Source of the DNA: Myxococcales bacterium
Lineage (GTDB): Bacteria > Myxococcota > Myxococcia > Myxococcales > Anaeromyxobacteraceae
Direction: 5' to 3'
DNA length: 64,000 bases
Assembly: GCA_021806645.1 (NCBI GenBank)
Contig: JAJZQX010000009.1
Coordinates: forward strand, 1 to 64,000
Part shown: piece after piece, positions 1 to 10,618 of the stretch
How the letters are laid out: the number at the start of each line of letters is the position of its first letter
How positions within the stretch are numbered: the stretch's first letter is position 1
Translations under genes and position numbers: made by a program
The notes under the pieces: generated by a model
The model's input: only the letters and a program-made list of their open reading frames with translations
Databases searched by the model: none
What the model was told of the DNA's origin: nothing

Positions 1-1
1 C

Positions 2-1402
2 GGCAACGTCGCCACCAGCCTGATCGGCTCGGACGCCTTCCAGGAGGCGGACATCACCGGCATCACCATGCCCATCACCAAGCACAACTGGCTGGTGACC
101 GACGTGCAGGACCTGCCGCGCATCCTCAAGGAGGCCTTCTACGTGGCGCGGACCGGGCGGCCCGGCCCGGTGCTGGTCGACATCCCCAAGGACATCCAGA
201 ACACCGAGTTCGAGTTCGAGTACCCCGACTCCGTGTCGATCCCGGGGTACCACCCGCCGGTCCGGGAGGAGCCGCGGCTCAAGGACGCCGCCATGCTGAT
301 CCGGTCCGCGTCGCGCCCCATCATCTACCTGGGCGGCGGCGTGCGGACGGCCGACGCGCACCGCGAGGTGGCCGCCTTCGCCGAGCTGCTGGGCGCGCCG
401 GTGGTCACCACCCTCCACGGCAAGGGAGCCTTCCCGGAGACCAGCCCGCAATGCCTCGGCATGTTCGGCATGCACGGCAGCAAGTTCGCCAACTACGCGG
501 TGCAGAACGCCGACCTGCTCGTCGCCCTGGGCGCCCGCTTCGACGACCGCGTCACCGGCAAGCTCTCGACCTTCGCCCCCGAGGCCAAGGTGGTCCACCT
601 CGACGTCGATCCGGCCGAGATCTCCAAGCTGGTCACCGCCACCGTGCCGCTGGTGGGCGACCTGAAGCGGCTGCTGCCGCAGCTCACCGAGGAGGTGCGC
701 CGCCTCATGGCCGCCCAGGGCCGGACCGACATAGGCCCGTGGCAGAAGCGGGTGGAGGCCTGGAGGGAGAAGCACCCGCTCAAGTACGAGCAGGCCGGGC
801 AGAAGTACCTGCTCCCGCAGTACGTCATCGAGACCCTCTGGAAGAAGACCGGCGGCAAGGCGGTGGTCACCACCGGTGTCGGCGAGCACCAGATGTTCGC
901 GGCCCAGTGGTGGAAGACCTCCGGGCCGCGCCAGTTCATCACCTCGGGCGGTCTCGGCACCATGGGCTTCTGCATGCCGGCCGCCATCGGCGCCCAGCTC
1001 GGGCGCCCCGGCGAGCTGGTGATCGGCATCGACGGTGACGGCTCCTTCCAGATGACGCTGCAGGATCTCGCCACCGCGCGCGACCTGGACCTGCCCATCA
1101 AGATCTTCGTCCTCAACAACCTCTTCCTCGGCATGGTCCGGCAGTGGCAGGAGCTCTTCTACGAGAACCGCTTCGCCCAGACCCCGCTCTCCGACCGCCC
1201 CGACCTCGTGAAGCTGGCCGACGCCTACGGCTGCCTGGGGCTGCGGGCCCGGACCCCGGCGGAGCTGGACCAGGTCATCGACCAGGCCCTGGCCAACCAG
1301 GACGGGCCGACCATCATCGACGTGCGCGTCCGCCGCCAGGAGAAGGTCTTCCCCATGGTCCCGGCCGGCGCGCCCCTCAACGACATGATCGACGGGGAGT
1401 GA
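2..1402 (+). CDS. ilvB: Acetolactate synthase large subunit (5' truncated)
   Basis: Thiamine-diphosphate enzyme that condenses two pyruvates (or pyruvate with 2-oxobutyrate) in the first common step of valine, leucine and isoleucine synthesis. The reading frame is open from the first bases of the window, and the residues before the first ATG at 68 (GNVATSLIGSDAFQEADI) are family sequence, so the gene starts outside. About 466 residues remain; roughly the first hundred are missing. Visible are the end of the N-terminal TPP domain, the central FAD-type domain, and the C-terminal TPP motif GDGSF followed about 25 residues later by NN. The regulatory subunit gene follows after 5 bases, so the two are translated together. 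Identification is secure. Confidence 0.97.
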   Translation, partial: GNVATSLIGSDAFQEADITGITMPITKHNWLVTDVQDLPRILKEAFYVARTGRPGPVLVDIPKDIQNTEFEFEYPDSVSIPGYHPPVREEPRLKDAAMLIRSASRPIIYLGGGVRTADAHREVAAFAELLGAPVVTTLHGKGAFPETSPQCLGMFGMHGSKFANYAVQNADLLVALGARFDDRVTGKLSTFAPEAKVVHLDVDPAEISKLVTATVPLVGDLKRLLPQLTEEVRRLMAAQGRTDIGPWQKRVEAWREKHPLKYEQAGQKYLLPQYVIETLWKKTGGKAVVTTGVGEHQMFAAQWWKTSGPRQFITSGGLGTMGFCMPAAIGAQLGRPGELVIGIDGDGSFQMTLQDLATARDLDLPIKIFVLNNLFLGMVRQWQELFYENRFAQTPLSDRPDLVKLADAYGCLGLRARTPAELDQVIDQALANQDGPTIIDVRVRRQEKVFPMVPAGAPLNDMIDGE

Positions 1403-1407
1403 ACGAC

Positions 1408-2980
<1,573 letters not shown>

Positions 2981-3009
2981 CCAGGGGCTCGACAGGGCTG
3001 GGGCGGGAG

Positions 3010-3040
3010 CCGGCGAGGGGGGTGGAGCCGGCCCCCCGGT
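3010..3040 (+). other. Inverted-repeat hairpin between ilvC and the infC promoter
   Basis: GCCGGC at 3010-3015 can pair with GCCGGC at 3028-3033. An overlapping alternative pairs the G6 run near 3018-3023 with the C6 run at 3033-3038. No clear T tract follows, so it could help end the ilv transcript but is not a convincing intrinsic terminator. Confidence 0.3.
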
Positions 3041-3068
3041 TTGACTTTGCCCGCTAGATCCATATCCT
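3041..3068 (+). promoter_or_regulatory. Predicted sigma-70-type promoter for infC operon
   Basis: TTGACT at 3041-3046 and TATCCT at 3063-3068 are separated by 16 bases, in the only relatively AT-rich stretch between ilvC and infC. The implied start near 3075 leaves a leader of about 65 bases. Confidence 0.6.
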
Positions 3069-3091
3069 ACGCCTTCTTTTCGGGCTGGCCC

Positions 3092-3106
3092 GGGGCGCTT
3101 CGCCCC
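3092..3106 (+). promoter_or_regulatory. GC hairpin in the infC leader
   Basis: GGGGCG (3092-3097), loop CTT, CGCCCC (3101-3106) forms a perfect 6-bp stem about 20 bases upstream of the infC ribosome-binding site. In other bacteria infC-rpmI-rplT leaders carry regulatory structure. A regulatory role here is inference. Confidence 0.35.
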
Positions 3107-3138
3107 GCCTGGCAGGGGGCGACCCCAAGGAGCAAGGT

Positions 3139-3819
3139 CTGAATCAGCGGGATCAGAGGACGAACCGGGACGCTCGCACCAACCGCCGCATCAAGGCGCG
3201 CGAGGTGCGAGTCATCGGTGCGTCTGGCGAGCAGCTTGGCGTCCTGACCATCGATCAGGCGCTGTCCAAGGCGCAGGAGGAGGGGATGGACCTCGTCGAG
3301 GTCAGCCCGCTCGCCAAGCCTCCCGTCTGCAAGATCATGGACTACGGGAAGTTCAAGTACCTCGAGAAGAAGAAACAGAACGAGGCCAAGAAGAACCAGG
3401 TGGTGGTGCTGCTCAAGGAGATCAAGTTCCGGCCCCGCACCGAGGAGCACGACTACAACGTCAAGATCAAGAAGGTCCGCGAGTTCCTCGAGGACTCCAA
3501 CAAGGCCCGCATCACCGTCATGTTCCGCGGCCGCGAGATGTCCCACCGCGAGCTGGGCCAGAAGGTGCTGCAGGAGATCATCGAGGACCTGAAGGACGTG
3601 GCGGTGATCGAGGCGGCGCCCCGCATGGAAGGTCGCCAGATGTTCATGATCCTCGCGCCCAACCCGAAGATGCTCCAGGTGCAGCGCTCCCGCGCCGAGG
3701 CGGCCGCCCGGGCGGCCAAGTTCGCGGCCGAGCCCGACGGCCCGCCCACGCCGGCCACCCCCGCGCAGGTCGAGGCCGCCCCGGCGCCAGCGGCCTCCGG
3801 GCCGGCGGCCGGAACGTAG
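3139..3819 (+). CDS. infC: Translation initiation factor IF-3 (probable CTG start)
   Basis: Binds the 30S subunit and proofreads initiator-tRNA and start-codon choice. No ATG lies in the family-conserved N-terminus. The IF-3 sequence NRRIKAREVRVIG is in frame upstream of the GTG at 3205, so that GTG is internal. AAGGAG at 3127-3132 lies 6 bases before CTG 3139, giving a 226-residue protein that begins LNQRDQRTN. Non-AUG starts are a known hallmark of infC and underlie its self-regulation. Conserved segments include PPVCKIMDYGKF, KEIKFRP and FRGREM. The last 40 or so residues form an Ala/Pro-rich tail beyond the E. coli length. First gene of the infC-rpmI-rplT-pheST run. Confidence 0.9.
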   Translation: MNQRDQRTNRDARTNRRIKAREVRVIGASGEQLGVLTIDQALSKAQEEGMDLVEVSPLAKPPVCKIMDYGKFKYLEKKKQNEAKKNQVVVLLKEIKFRPRTEEHDYNVKIKKVREFLEDSNKARITVMFRGREMSHRELGQKVLQEIIEDLKDVAVIEAAPRMEGRQMFMILAPNPKMLQVQRSRAEAAARAAKFAAEPDGPPTPATPAQVEAAPAPAASGPAAGT

Positions 3820-3875
3820 TCACACCGCCGCGACGTCCGCGGCGCGCAAACCAGGAAGAGAAGAGAGACCGGAAG

Positions 3876-4079
3876 ATGCCCAAGCTCAAGACCAACAGCG
3901 GCGCCAAGAAGCGCTTCGTCGTGAAGAAGTCCGGCAAGGTGAAGTTCCGCCGTGCCGGGTCTCGCCACCTGGCGACCTTCGGCAAGACGCCGAAGCAGAA
4001 GCGCGGCCTCCGCGGCACCAGCCACCTGGCGGCCCCGGATCAGAAGAAGATCAAGGAGTGCTTCCCGTACGGCCGTTAG
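3876..4079 (+). CDS. rpmI: 50S ribosomal protein L35
   Basis: Small basic protein of the large subunit, 67 residues. It begins MPKLKTNSGAKKRFVVKKSGKVK, as expected for L35, and keeps the conserved R-x-G-S-R-H segment and the Gly-rich C-terminal part. The ATG at 3876 follows GGAAGAGAAGAGAG purine-rich sequence. It lies between infC and rplT in the universal infC-rpmI-rplT order. Confidence 0.96.
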   Translation: MPKLKTNSGAKKRFVVKKSGKVKFRRAGSRHLATFGKTPKQKRGLRGTSHLAAPDQKKIKECFPYGR

Positions 4080-4161
4080 GCCCGCGGGTGTTCCACAGCT
4101 GCCAGGCGGGGTCCACAAGCGCGACCAGACGGTCGCCTCCCGCCGGCGAGAGGAGTAGAAG

Positions 4162-5596
<1,435 letters not shown>

Positions 5597-5621
5597 CCCC
5601 CCCCCGGAGGGCGTGGCGCCC

Positions 5622-8021
5622 ATGCGCATCTCACTCCAGTGGCTGTCCGAGTACGTCGACCTCCCCGCGCCGGAAGAGCTGGCGCGGCGGCTCACCGCCG
5701 TGGGGCTCGAGGTCGAGGCCGTCGAGCGGACCGGCCAGGGGCTCGACGGCGTGGTGGCGGCCCGCATCCTCTCGTCGGTGAAGCACCCCGACGCCGAGAA
5801 GCTCTCCGTCACCTCCGTCGATCGCGGCGACGGCCGGCCGCTGCAGGTGGTCTGCGGCGCCAGGAACTACCAGGTCGGCGACCTCGTCCCGCTGGCCACC
5901 GTCGGGACCACGTTGCCGGGCGGCACCAGGATCTCGAAGGCGAAGCTGCGCGGCGTCGAGTCGTTCGGGATGCTCTGCTCGGCGCGCGAGCTGGGACTCT
6001 CCGAGGACGCCAGCGGCCTGCTCATCCTCCCCCCCGACGCCGTGCCCGGCACGCCCATCGCCACCGCGCTCAAGCTCGACGACGTGCTCTTCGAGGTCAA
6101 CGTCACCCCCAACCGCCCCGACGCCCTCTCGCACCTGGGGATCGCGCGCGAGGTGGCCGCCGCGACGGGCACGCCGCTCAAGCGCCCCGCGGCCGCGCCG
6201 CGCGAGGGCGGGCCGCCGGCCGCCGAAGCGGTCAAGGTCCGGATCGAGGCGCCCGAGAAGTGCGCCCGCTACGCGGCCCGCGTCGTCGAAGGCGTCACCA
6301 TCGGTCCCTCGCCGCTCTGGCTGCAGCGGCGGCTGGAGCGGTGCGGCATCCGCGCCATCTCCAACGTGGTCGACGTCACCAACCTGGTGTTGCTCGAGCT
6401 GGGCCACCCGCTCCACGCCTTCGACCTGGACAAGGTCGCGGGCGCCGAGATCGTGGTCCGCGCCGCCCGCCCCGGCGAGCGGATGACCACCCTCGACGGG
6501 AAGGAGCGGGTGCTCGATCCCGACGACCTGGTCATCGCCGATCGCGATCGCTCCAGCGCCCTGGCGGGCGTGATGGGCGGTGGCGACTCGGAGATCTCGG
6601 CCGGGACCAGGCGGGTGCTGGTCGAGTCGGCCTGGTTCCAGCCGGCCACCGTCCGGCGCACCGCCAAGCGCCACGGCCTCCACACCGAGGCGTCTCACCG
6701 CTTCGAGCGGGGCGCCGACCCCGGCATGGTCACGGCCGCCCTCGACCGCTGTGCCGCGCTGATCGCCGAGCTGGCCGGTGGCACGGTGCGGCCCGGAGTG
6801 GTGGACGCGCAGGCCCGGCCGGCCCCCCGGACCACGGTGCGGCTTCGCTGGAAGCGCCCGGGGCAGCTGCTCGGCCTCGAGGTGGCGGCCGGCGACATCC
6901 GGCGCATCCTGGGCGGGCTGGGCTTCACCGAGCGCGACTCGGACGGCGAGGGGGCCACCTGGGAGGTGCCCAGCTGGCGGGTGGACGTGACCATCGAGGA
7001 GGACCTGGTCGAGGAGCTGACCCGGACCCTCGGCTACCAGGTGATCCCGGAGACGCTGCCGCGGCTGGCGCTCGACACGCCGGCCATCGCGCCCCGCCTC
7101 GAGGCGCAGGCCCGCACCCGGGTGGCGTTGGAGGGGCATGGGTTCCGCGAGGTGGTGAGCTACGCCTTCGTGCCGCCGCAGGATCTCGAGGCCTTCGAGC
7201 CGGGCGTCAAGCCGGTGGCGCTCAAGAACCCCATCAGCGCCGAGCTGGCGGTGATGCGGACCAGCGTGGTGCCTTCCCTGCTGCGGACCGCCGCCTTCAA
7301 CAGGCGGCAGGGGCGCGACACCTCGCGGCTCTACGAGCTGGCCAGCGCCTTCTGGCCGCGCGCCGGTGCCGACCGCGACCCGCCCGCCGTCGAGCGGCCG
7401 GTGGTGGCCGCGGTGCTGACCGGCCGGCGCAGCCCGCTCTCCTGGGCCACCACCGGCGAGCCGTCCGACTTCCACGACCTGAAGGGCGCGGTCGAGAGCG
7501 TGCTGGCGGCGCTGGGCGTCGAGGCCGTCTTCGAGCAGGCGGGGCGGGCGGTGGCATGGCTCCACCCGCGCGCCGCCGCGCTGGTCCGGTCGAGCGACGG
7601 CGCCCGGCTCGGCGCGCTGGGCGAGATCCACCCGCGAGTGGCGCTGGCCTTCGACCTGCCGCGCGGCGTGCTGGCCTGCGAGCTCGACGCGGCCGCGCTG
7701 CTGGCGGCGTCGCGGCTGGTCCCGGGCTACCGGCCCATCCCGCGGCTGCCGGCGGTGCTGCGCGACCTCGCCGTGGTGGTGGACGAGCCGGTGGCCGCCG
7801 CCGCCGTCACCGCCCTGGTCCGCGAGGAGCCGCTGGTGGAGGAGGTCACGCTCTTCGACGTCTACCGCGGGGCGCCGCTGGCCGGCGGCCGCAAGAGCCT
7901 GGCGCTGGCGATCCGCTACCGGGCGTCCGATCGGACGCTCACCGACGCCGAGGCCGACGCCGCCCACGCGCGGATCGTCGAGCGGCTGACCCGCGCCGTC
8001 GGCGCCCAGCTCAGGGCCTGA
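5622..8021 (+). CDS. pheT: Phenylalanyl-tRNA synthetase beta subunit
   Basis: Beta chain of PheRS, carrying tRNA-binding, editing and anticodon-binding modules. It has 799 residues, the usual bacterial length. Order: N-terminal domain with MRISLQWLSEYVDLP, an EMAP/OB tRNA-binding domain at about 40-150 (HPDAEKLSVTSVD), B3/B4 editing and B5 domains in the middle, and a C-terminal ferredoxin-fold anticodon-binding domain (AVLRDLAVVVDE onward). I chose ATG 5622, with GGAGG at 5606-5610. The in-frame GTG at 5613 is only two bases from that site. A nine-C run precedes the ribosome-binding site. Confidence 0.96.
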   Translation: MRISLQWLSEYVDLPAPEELARRLTAVGLEVEAVERTGQGLDGVVAARILSSVKHPDAEKLSVTSVDRGDGRPLQVVCGARNYQVGDLVPLATVGTTLPGGTRISKAKLRGVESFGMLCSARELGLSEDASGLLILPPDAVPGTPIATALKLDDVLFEVNVTPNRPDALSHLGIAREVAAATGTPLKRPAAAPREGGPPAAEAVKVRIEAPEKCARYAARVVEGVTIGPSPLWLQRRLERCGIRAISNVVDVTNLVLLELGHPLHAFDLDKVAGAEIVVRAARPGERMTTLDGKERVLDPDDLVIADRDRSSALAGVMGGGDSEISAGTRRVLVESAWFQPATVRRTAKRHGLHTEASHRFERGADPGMVTAALDRCAALIAELAGGTVRPGVVDAQARPAPRTTVRLRWKRPGQLLGLEVAAGDIRRILGGLGFTERDSDGEGATWEVPSWRVDVTIEEDLVEELTRTLGYQVIPETLPRLALDTPAIAPRLEAQARTRVALEGHGFREVVSYAFVPPQDLEAFEPGVKPVALKNPISAELAVMRTSVVPSLLRTAAFNRRQGRDTSRLYELASAFWPRAGADRDPPAVERPVVAAVLTGRRSPLSWATTGEPSDFHDLKGAVESVLAALGVEAVFEQAGRAVAWLHPRAAALVRSSDGARLGALGEIHPRVALAFDLPRGVLACELDAAALLAASRLVPGYRPIPRLPAVLRDLAVVVDEPVAAAAVTALVREEPLVEEVTLFDVYRGAPLAGGRKSLALAIRYRASDRTLTDAEADAAHARIVERLTRAVGAQLRA

Positions 8022-8022
8022 G

Positions 8023-8406
8023 ATGCCTGGTCCGCTCCGACCCGCGCTGATGGCGCTGGCCTTCGCGCTGGCCGCGCTGGTGGCCAGCTGGAGTCCGCTG
8101 GCCGCGCCGTTCGGCCTGCTGACCGGCCTCGGCGCTCTCGCGCTGGCCGTCCGCGCCCGGCGCGAGGGCGGCCGCGTCGCGTGGGTCGCGCTCGCCCTGG
8201 CGCTGCTCGCGTCGGTGGCGTCGGCCTGGGTCCTGGCGCGGACCGCCGGCCTGGGGCGGACCCTGGACGACGCCCCGCTGGTCCCGGCGCACGGCGAGCG
8301 GGAGACCTCGAAGGAGCTCGACGCCGCCGCCGAGCGGAGCCGCGCCGCGCGCGAACGGGCCGAGCAGCAGGTGGATCCGGGGCCAGGCCCACGCACGCGC
8401 AATTGA
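8023..8406 (+). CDS. Small integral membrane protein, unknown function
   Basis: 127 residues, starting one base after the pheT stop, so translation is probably coupled. Three hydrophobic segments are visible at about residues 8-23, 26-43 and 54-72, with a basic patch RARREGGR between the second and third. A hydrophilic C-terminal tail of about 50 residues is rich in Glu and Arg (ETSKELDAAAERSRAARERAEQQ), probably helical and exposed. I recognise no family. The layout loosely resembles small DUF4190-like membrane proteins. The stop codon lies inside the predicted -35 element of the next gene. Confidence 0.7.
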   Translation: MPGPLRPALMALAFALAALVASWSPLAAPFGLLTGLGALALAVRARREGGRVAWVALALALLASVASAWVLARTAGLGRTLDDAPLVPAHGERETSKELDAAAERSRAARERAEQQVDPGPGPRTRN

Positions 8407-8431
8407 CAGGCCCCGGAAAATCGGCTACCGG
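8403..8431 (+). promoter_or_regulatory. Predicted promoter for ihfA
   Basis: A consensus TTGACA at 8403-8408 and TACCGG at 8426-8431 are separated by 17 bases, about 30 bases before the ihfA start. The -35 box overlaps the stop codon of the preceding membrane-protein gene, so ihfA may be expressed separately from pheST. Confidence 0.55.
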
Positions 8432-8461
8432 ATTCAGTAGTTAGCCCGACCTGACCGAGGG

Positions 8462-8803
8462 ATGACCGTGACCAAGGCCGACATCATCGAGAGCGTCTAC
8501 GAGAAGGTGGGCTTCTCCAAGAAGGAGGCCGCCGAGATCGTCGAGATGGTCTTCGACACCATCAAGGGGACGCTCGAGCACGGCGAGAAGATCAAGATCA
8601 GCGGCTTCGGGAACTTCATCGTCCGCGACAAGAAGTCCCGCGTCGGCCGCAATCCGCAGACCGGCGAGGAGATCGAGATCTCGGCCCGGCGCGTGCTGAC
8701 CTTCCGCCCGAGCCAGGTGCTCAAGAACGCGCTCAACGCCTCGGCCGAGGCCGCCGAGGAGGCCCGCCGCGTCGCCGGCGAATCCCCGTCGTCGGTGTCG
8801 TAG
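8462..8803 (+). CDS. ihfA: Integration host factor alpha subunit
   Basis: DNA-bending nucleoid protein of the HU/IHF family, 113 residues. It begins MTVTKADIIESVYEKVGFSK. The DNA-contacting beta arm includes GRNPQTGEEIEISARRV and the conserved Pro, and the C-terminal helix follows FRPSQVLKNAL. The ISARRVLTFRPSQ form and the position next to pheST point to IHF-alpha rather than HU. A Glu/Ala-rich tail of about 20 residues exceeds the enterobacterial length. IHF often assists sigma-54 promoters, and a sigma-54 activator is encoded elsewhere in this window. Confidence 0.92.
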   Translation: MTVTKADIIESVYEKVGFSKKEAAEIVEMVFDTIKGTLEHGEKIKISGFGNFIVRDKKSRVGRNPQTGEEIEISARRVLTFRPSQVLKNALNASAEAAEEARRVAGESPSSVS

Positions 8804-8851
8804 CGTCCGGTCCCGGGGTCTCGCGCCCGGGCGGACGGCGGCGCGCACGGC

Positions 8852-8857
8852 TATAAC
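8852..8857 (+). promoter_or_regulatory. -10-like hexamer just before queD
   Basis: TATAAC lies 6 bases before the ATG at 8864. No Shine-Dalgarno sequence and no good -35 box are seen. If used, it gives a leaderless or nearly leaderless mRNA. Confidence 0.4.
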
Positions 8858-8863
8858 CCACGC

Positions 8864-9256
8864 ATGGCGACCATCGACTACACCGACCGCCGGCGCATGC
8901 GCCTCGACGTGGAGTTCCACTTCGCCGCGGCGCATCGGCTCCCCCGGTACCAGGGGCCGTGCCTCCGCATGCACGGCCACAACTACAGGTTCTTCGTCGG
9001 CCTGGAGGGAGAGGTGGACCCGGCCACCGGCATGATCGCCGACTTCGGCGAGATCAAGCAGGTGGTCAACGAGAAGGTGCTGGCCCGCGCCGATCACCAG
9101 GCGCTCAACGACTTCCTGGAGAACCCGACCGCCGAGAACATCGCGCGGTGGCTCTGGGAGACGCTGGCGCCGCACCTGGCCGGCCTGGCCGAGGTTCGGC
9201 TCTTCGAGATCCCCGACTCCTGCGTCACCTACCGGGGGCCAGGTGCCGCCCCGTAG
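8864..9256 (+). CDS. queD: 6-carboxytetrahydropterin / 6-pyruvoyl-tetrahydropterin synthase family (QueD-like)
   Basis: Zinc enzyme of the T-fold family acting on dihydroneopterin triphosphate, as in the queuosine and pterin pathways. It has 130 residues. Zinc-ligand histidines appear in FAAAHRLP and in HGHNY. The Cys in GPCLRMHGH sits where the catalytic Cys is expected. The segment NPTAENIARWLWETL and the C-terminal EIPDSCVTY are typical. The next gene, GTP cyclohydrolase I, makes its likely substrate and overlaps it by 14 bases. Queuosine versus tetrahydropterin cannot be separated from sequence alone, since no queC, queE or queF lies nearby. Confidence 0.88.
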   Translation: MATIDYTDRRRMRLDVEFHFAAAHRLPRYQGPCLRMHGHNYRFFVGLEGEVDPATGMIADFGEIKQVVNEKVLARADHQALNDFLENPTAENIARWLWETLAPHLAGLAEVRLFEIPDSCVTYRGPGAAP

Positions 9257-9947
9257 GCGGAGGCCGCCGCGGCGGGAGCAGTCCGGCGCGCTGGCAGGGT
9301 CGGTCGGCAGGTTCCTCGACGCGCTCGGCCTGCCGCCCGAGGTCCGGCACGGCGACGATCTCGACAAGACGCCGGAGCGGGTCGCCGAGGCCTGGGCCAG
9401 CGACCTGCTCGACGGCTACCGGCACGATCCGGCCGAGATCCTCGGCGAGTCCATGCCCTCCACCGGGCGCGGGCTGGTGGCGGTCACCGGCATCGACTTC
9501 CACTCCGTCTGCCCACATCACCTGCTGCCGTCGCGCGGGCTGGCCCACGTGGCCTACGTGCCGGGCGGGCGGGTGGTCGGCTTCGGCCAGCTGGCCCGCC
9601 TGGTGGACGCGCTGGCCCACCGGCTGGTGCTGGAGGAGGACCTGGCGCGCCAGGTGGCCGAGGCGCTGATGGTCCACGCCGGGGCGCGCGGCGCCGCCTG
9701 CGTGCTGGAGGCGGAGCAGATGTGCCTGTCGGTTCGCGGCGAGCGGCGGCCCCGGGCCCGGGCCCACGCGCAGTTCTTCGCCGGCGTCATGGCCGAGGAC
9801 GGCGCGCTGGCGCGGCGCTTCCTGGCCGCGGTGGCGCGCGGCGTGCCGGCGGGGGCGCCGGCTCGGGCGCCGGCGAAGGCGCCGGCGAAGGCGCGGGCCA
9901 GCGGCGCGCGCCGCCGCGGTGCTCGCAGCCCGCGGGGAGCGCCGTGA
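9243..9947 (+). CDS. folE: GTP cyclohydrolase I
   Basis: Converts GTP to dihydroneopterin triphosphate, the entry to folate and pterin synthesis. It has 234 residues from GTG 9243, overlapping queD by 14 bases. Zinc ligands are seen as C90-P-H-H93 and C161 (QMCLSVRGERR); the T-fold core spans about residues 15-190. The C-terminal 40 or so residues are an unusual basic Ala-Pro-Lys/Arg tail encoded partly by 12-bp tandem repeats. The conserved MCMxMRGV motif is changed to MCLSVRGE, and the usual strong T-S-x-x-x-G-x-F ending is replaced by RAHAQFF. Activity is likely but the family end is divergent. Confidence 0.88.
   Translation: MPPRRRRPPRREQSGALAGSVGRFLDALGLPPEVRHGDDLDKTPERVAEAWASDLLDGYRHDPAEILGESMPSTGRGLVAVTGIDFHSVCPHHLLPSRGLAHVAYVPGGRVVGFGQLARLVDALAHRLVLEEDLARQVAEALMVHAGARGAACVLEAEQMCLSVRGERRPRARAHAQFFAGVMAEDGALARRFLAAVARGVPAGAPARAPAKAPAKARASGARRRGARSPRGAP
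9843..9890 (+). repeat. 12-bp tandem repeat in the folE tail
   Basis: Four consecutive 12-base units built on GCGCCGGC plus a variable four bases (GGGG, TCGG, GAAG, GAAG) encode the APA-R/K tail of FolE. The last two units are identical. Copy number could vary without breaking the frame. Confidence 0.7.
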
Positions 9948-10618
9948 AGCCTTCCACCGCCATCGTCACCGGCGGCGGCCGCGGCATCGGAGAGGCGGTG
10001 GCGCGCGCCCTGACCGCGCGCGGCCTGGCCGTGACCGTCTTCGCCCGCACCTCGGCCGAGCTGGAGCGGGTGGTGAAGGAGGGCGGGGCGGCGCTGGCCG
10101 TGACCGGGGACGTCTCCAGCGAGGCCGACGTGGCGCGGCTGCTGGCCGAGCACGAGCGGAAGCTCGGCCCCTGCGACCTCCTCGTCAACAACGCCGGCGT
10201 GCTGGTCCGGGGCGCGGTGGACGAGCTCCAGCCCGAGCAGTGGCGCCACTCGATCGAGATCAACCTGACCGGGCCGTTTCTCTGCGCCCGGGCGGTGGTG
10301 CCGGGCATGAAGGCGCGGCGCCACGGCCGGGTCGTCAACGTGGCCTCCATCTCCGGCACGGTCGGAACCCCGGAGGCGAGCGCCTACAACGCGTCGAAGT
10401 GGGGGTTGCTCGGCTTCACGCGGTGCCTCGCCGAGGAGCTGCGCCGGTACGGCGTCCAGGCCATGGCCGTCTCGCCCGGCAGCGTCGACACCGCCATGCT
10501 CCGCCAGACCCCGTTCCCGCCCGACATGACCCCGGACGACGTCGCCAAGGTGGTGGTCTTCGCCGGTCTCGACGCCCCCGACGCCTCCACCGGCGCCAAC
10601 CTCGAGGTGTACGGATGA
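9944..10618 (+). CDS. Short-chain dehydrogenase/reductase
   Basis: NAD(P)H-dependent classical SDR, 224 residues, starting at GTG 9944 that overlaps the folE stop (GTGA). Visible are the cofactor motif TGGGRGIG at about residues 9-16, NNAG near 79-82, the catalytic Ser in VASISG and the YNASK dyad, then the PG segment (SPGSVDTAM). It lies between folE and an FAD oxidase in one overlapping operon. A pteridine-reductase-like job is possible from context, but the core also looks like 3-oxoacyl-ACP reductases. Substrate not assigned. Confidence 0.85.
   Translation: MKPSTAIVTGGGRGIGEAVARALTARGLAVTVFARTSAELERVVKEGGAALAVTGDVSSEADVARLLAEHERKLGPCDLLVNNAGVLVRGAVDELQPEQWRHSIEINLTGPFLCARAVVPGMKARRHGRVVNVASISGTVGTPEASAYNASKWGLLGFTRCLAEELRRYGVQAMAVSPGSVDTAMLRQTPFPPDMTPDDVAKVVVFAGLDAPDASTGANLEVYG

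Noticed and set aside
3205-3207. GTG 3205 as the infC start
   Set aside because: It would delete the conserved IF-3 N-terminal residues present in frame upstream and has no good ribosome-binding site.
5631-8402. A 923-codon minus-strand frame opposite pheT
   Set aside because: Antisense shadow of PheT with no recognisable domain.
9843-9890. Direct repeats in folE as a CRISPR-like array
   Set aside because: Units are 12 bases, without spacers, in frame and coding.
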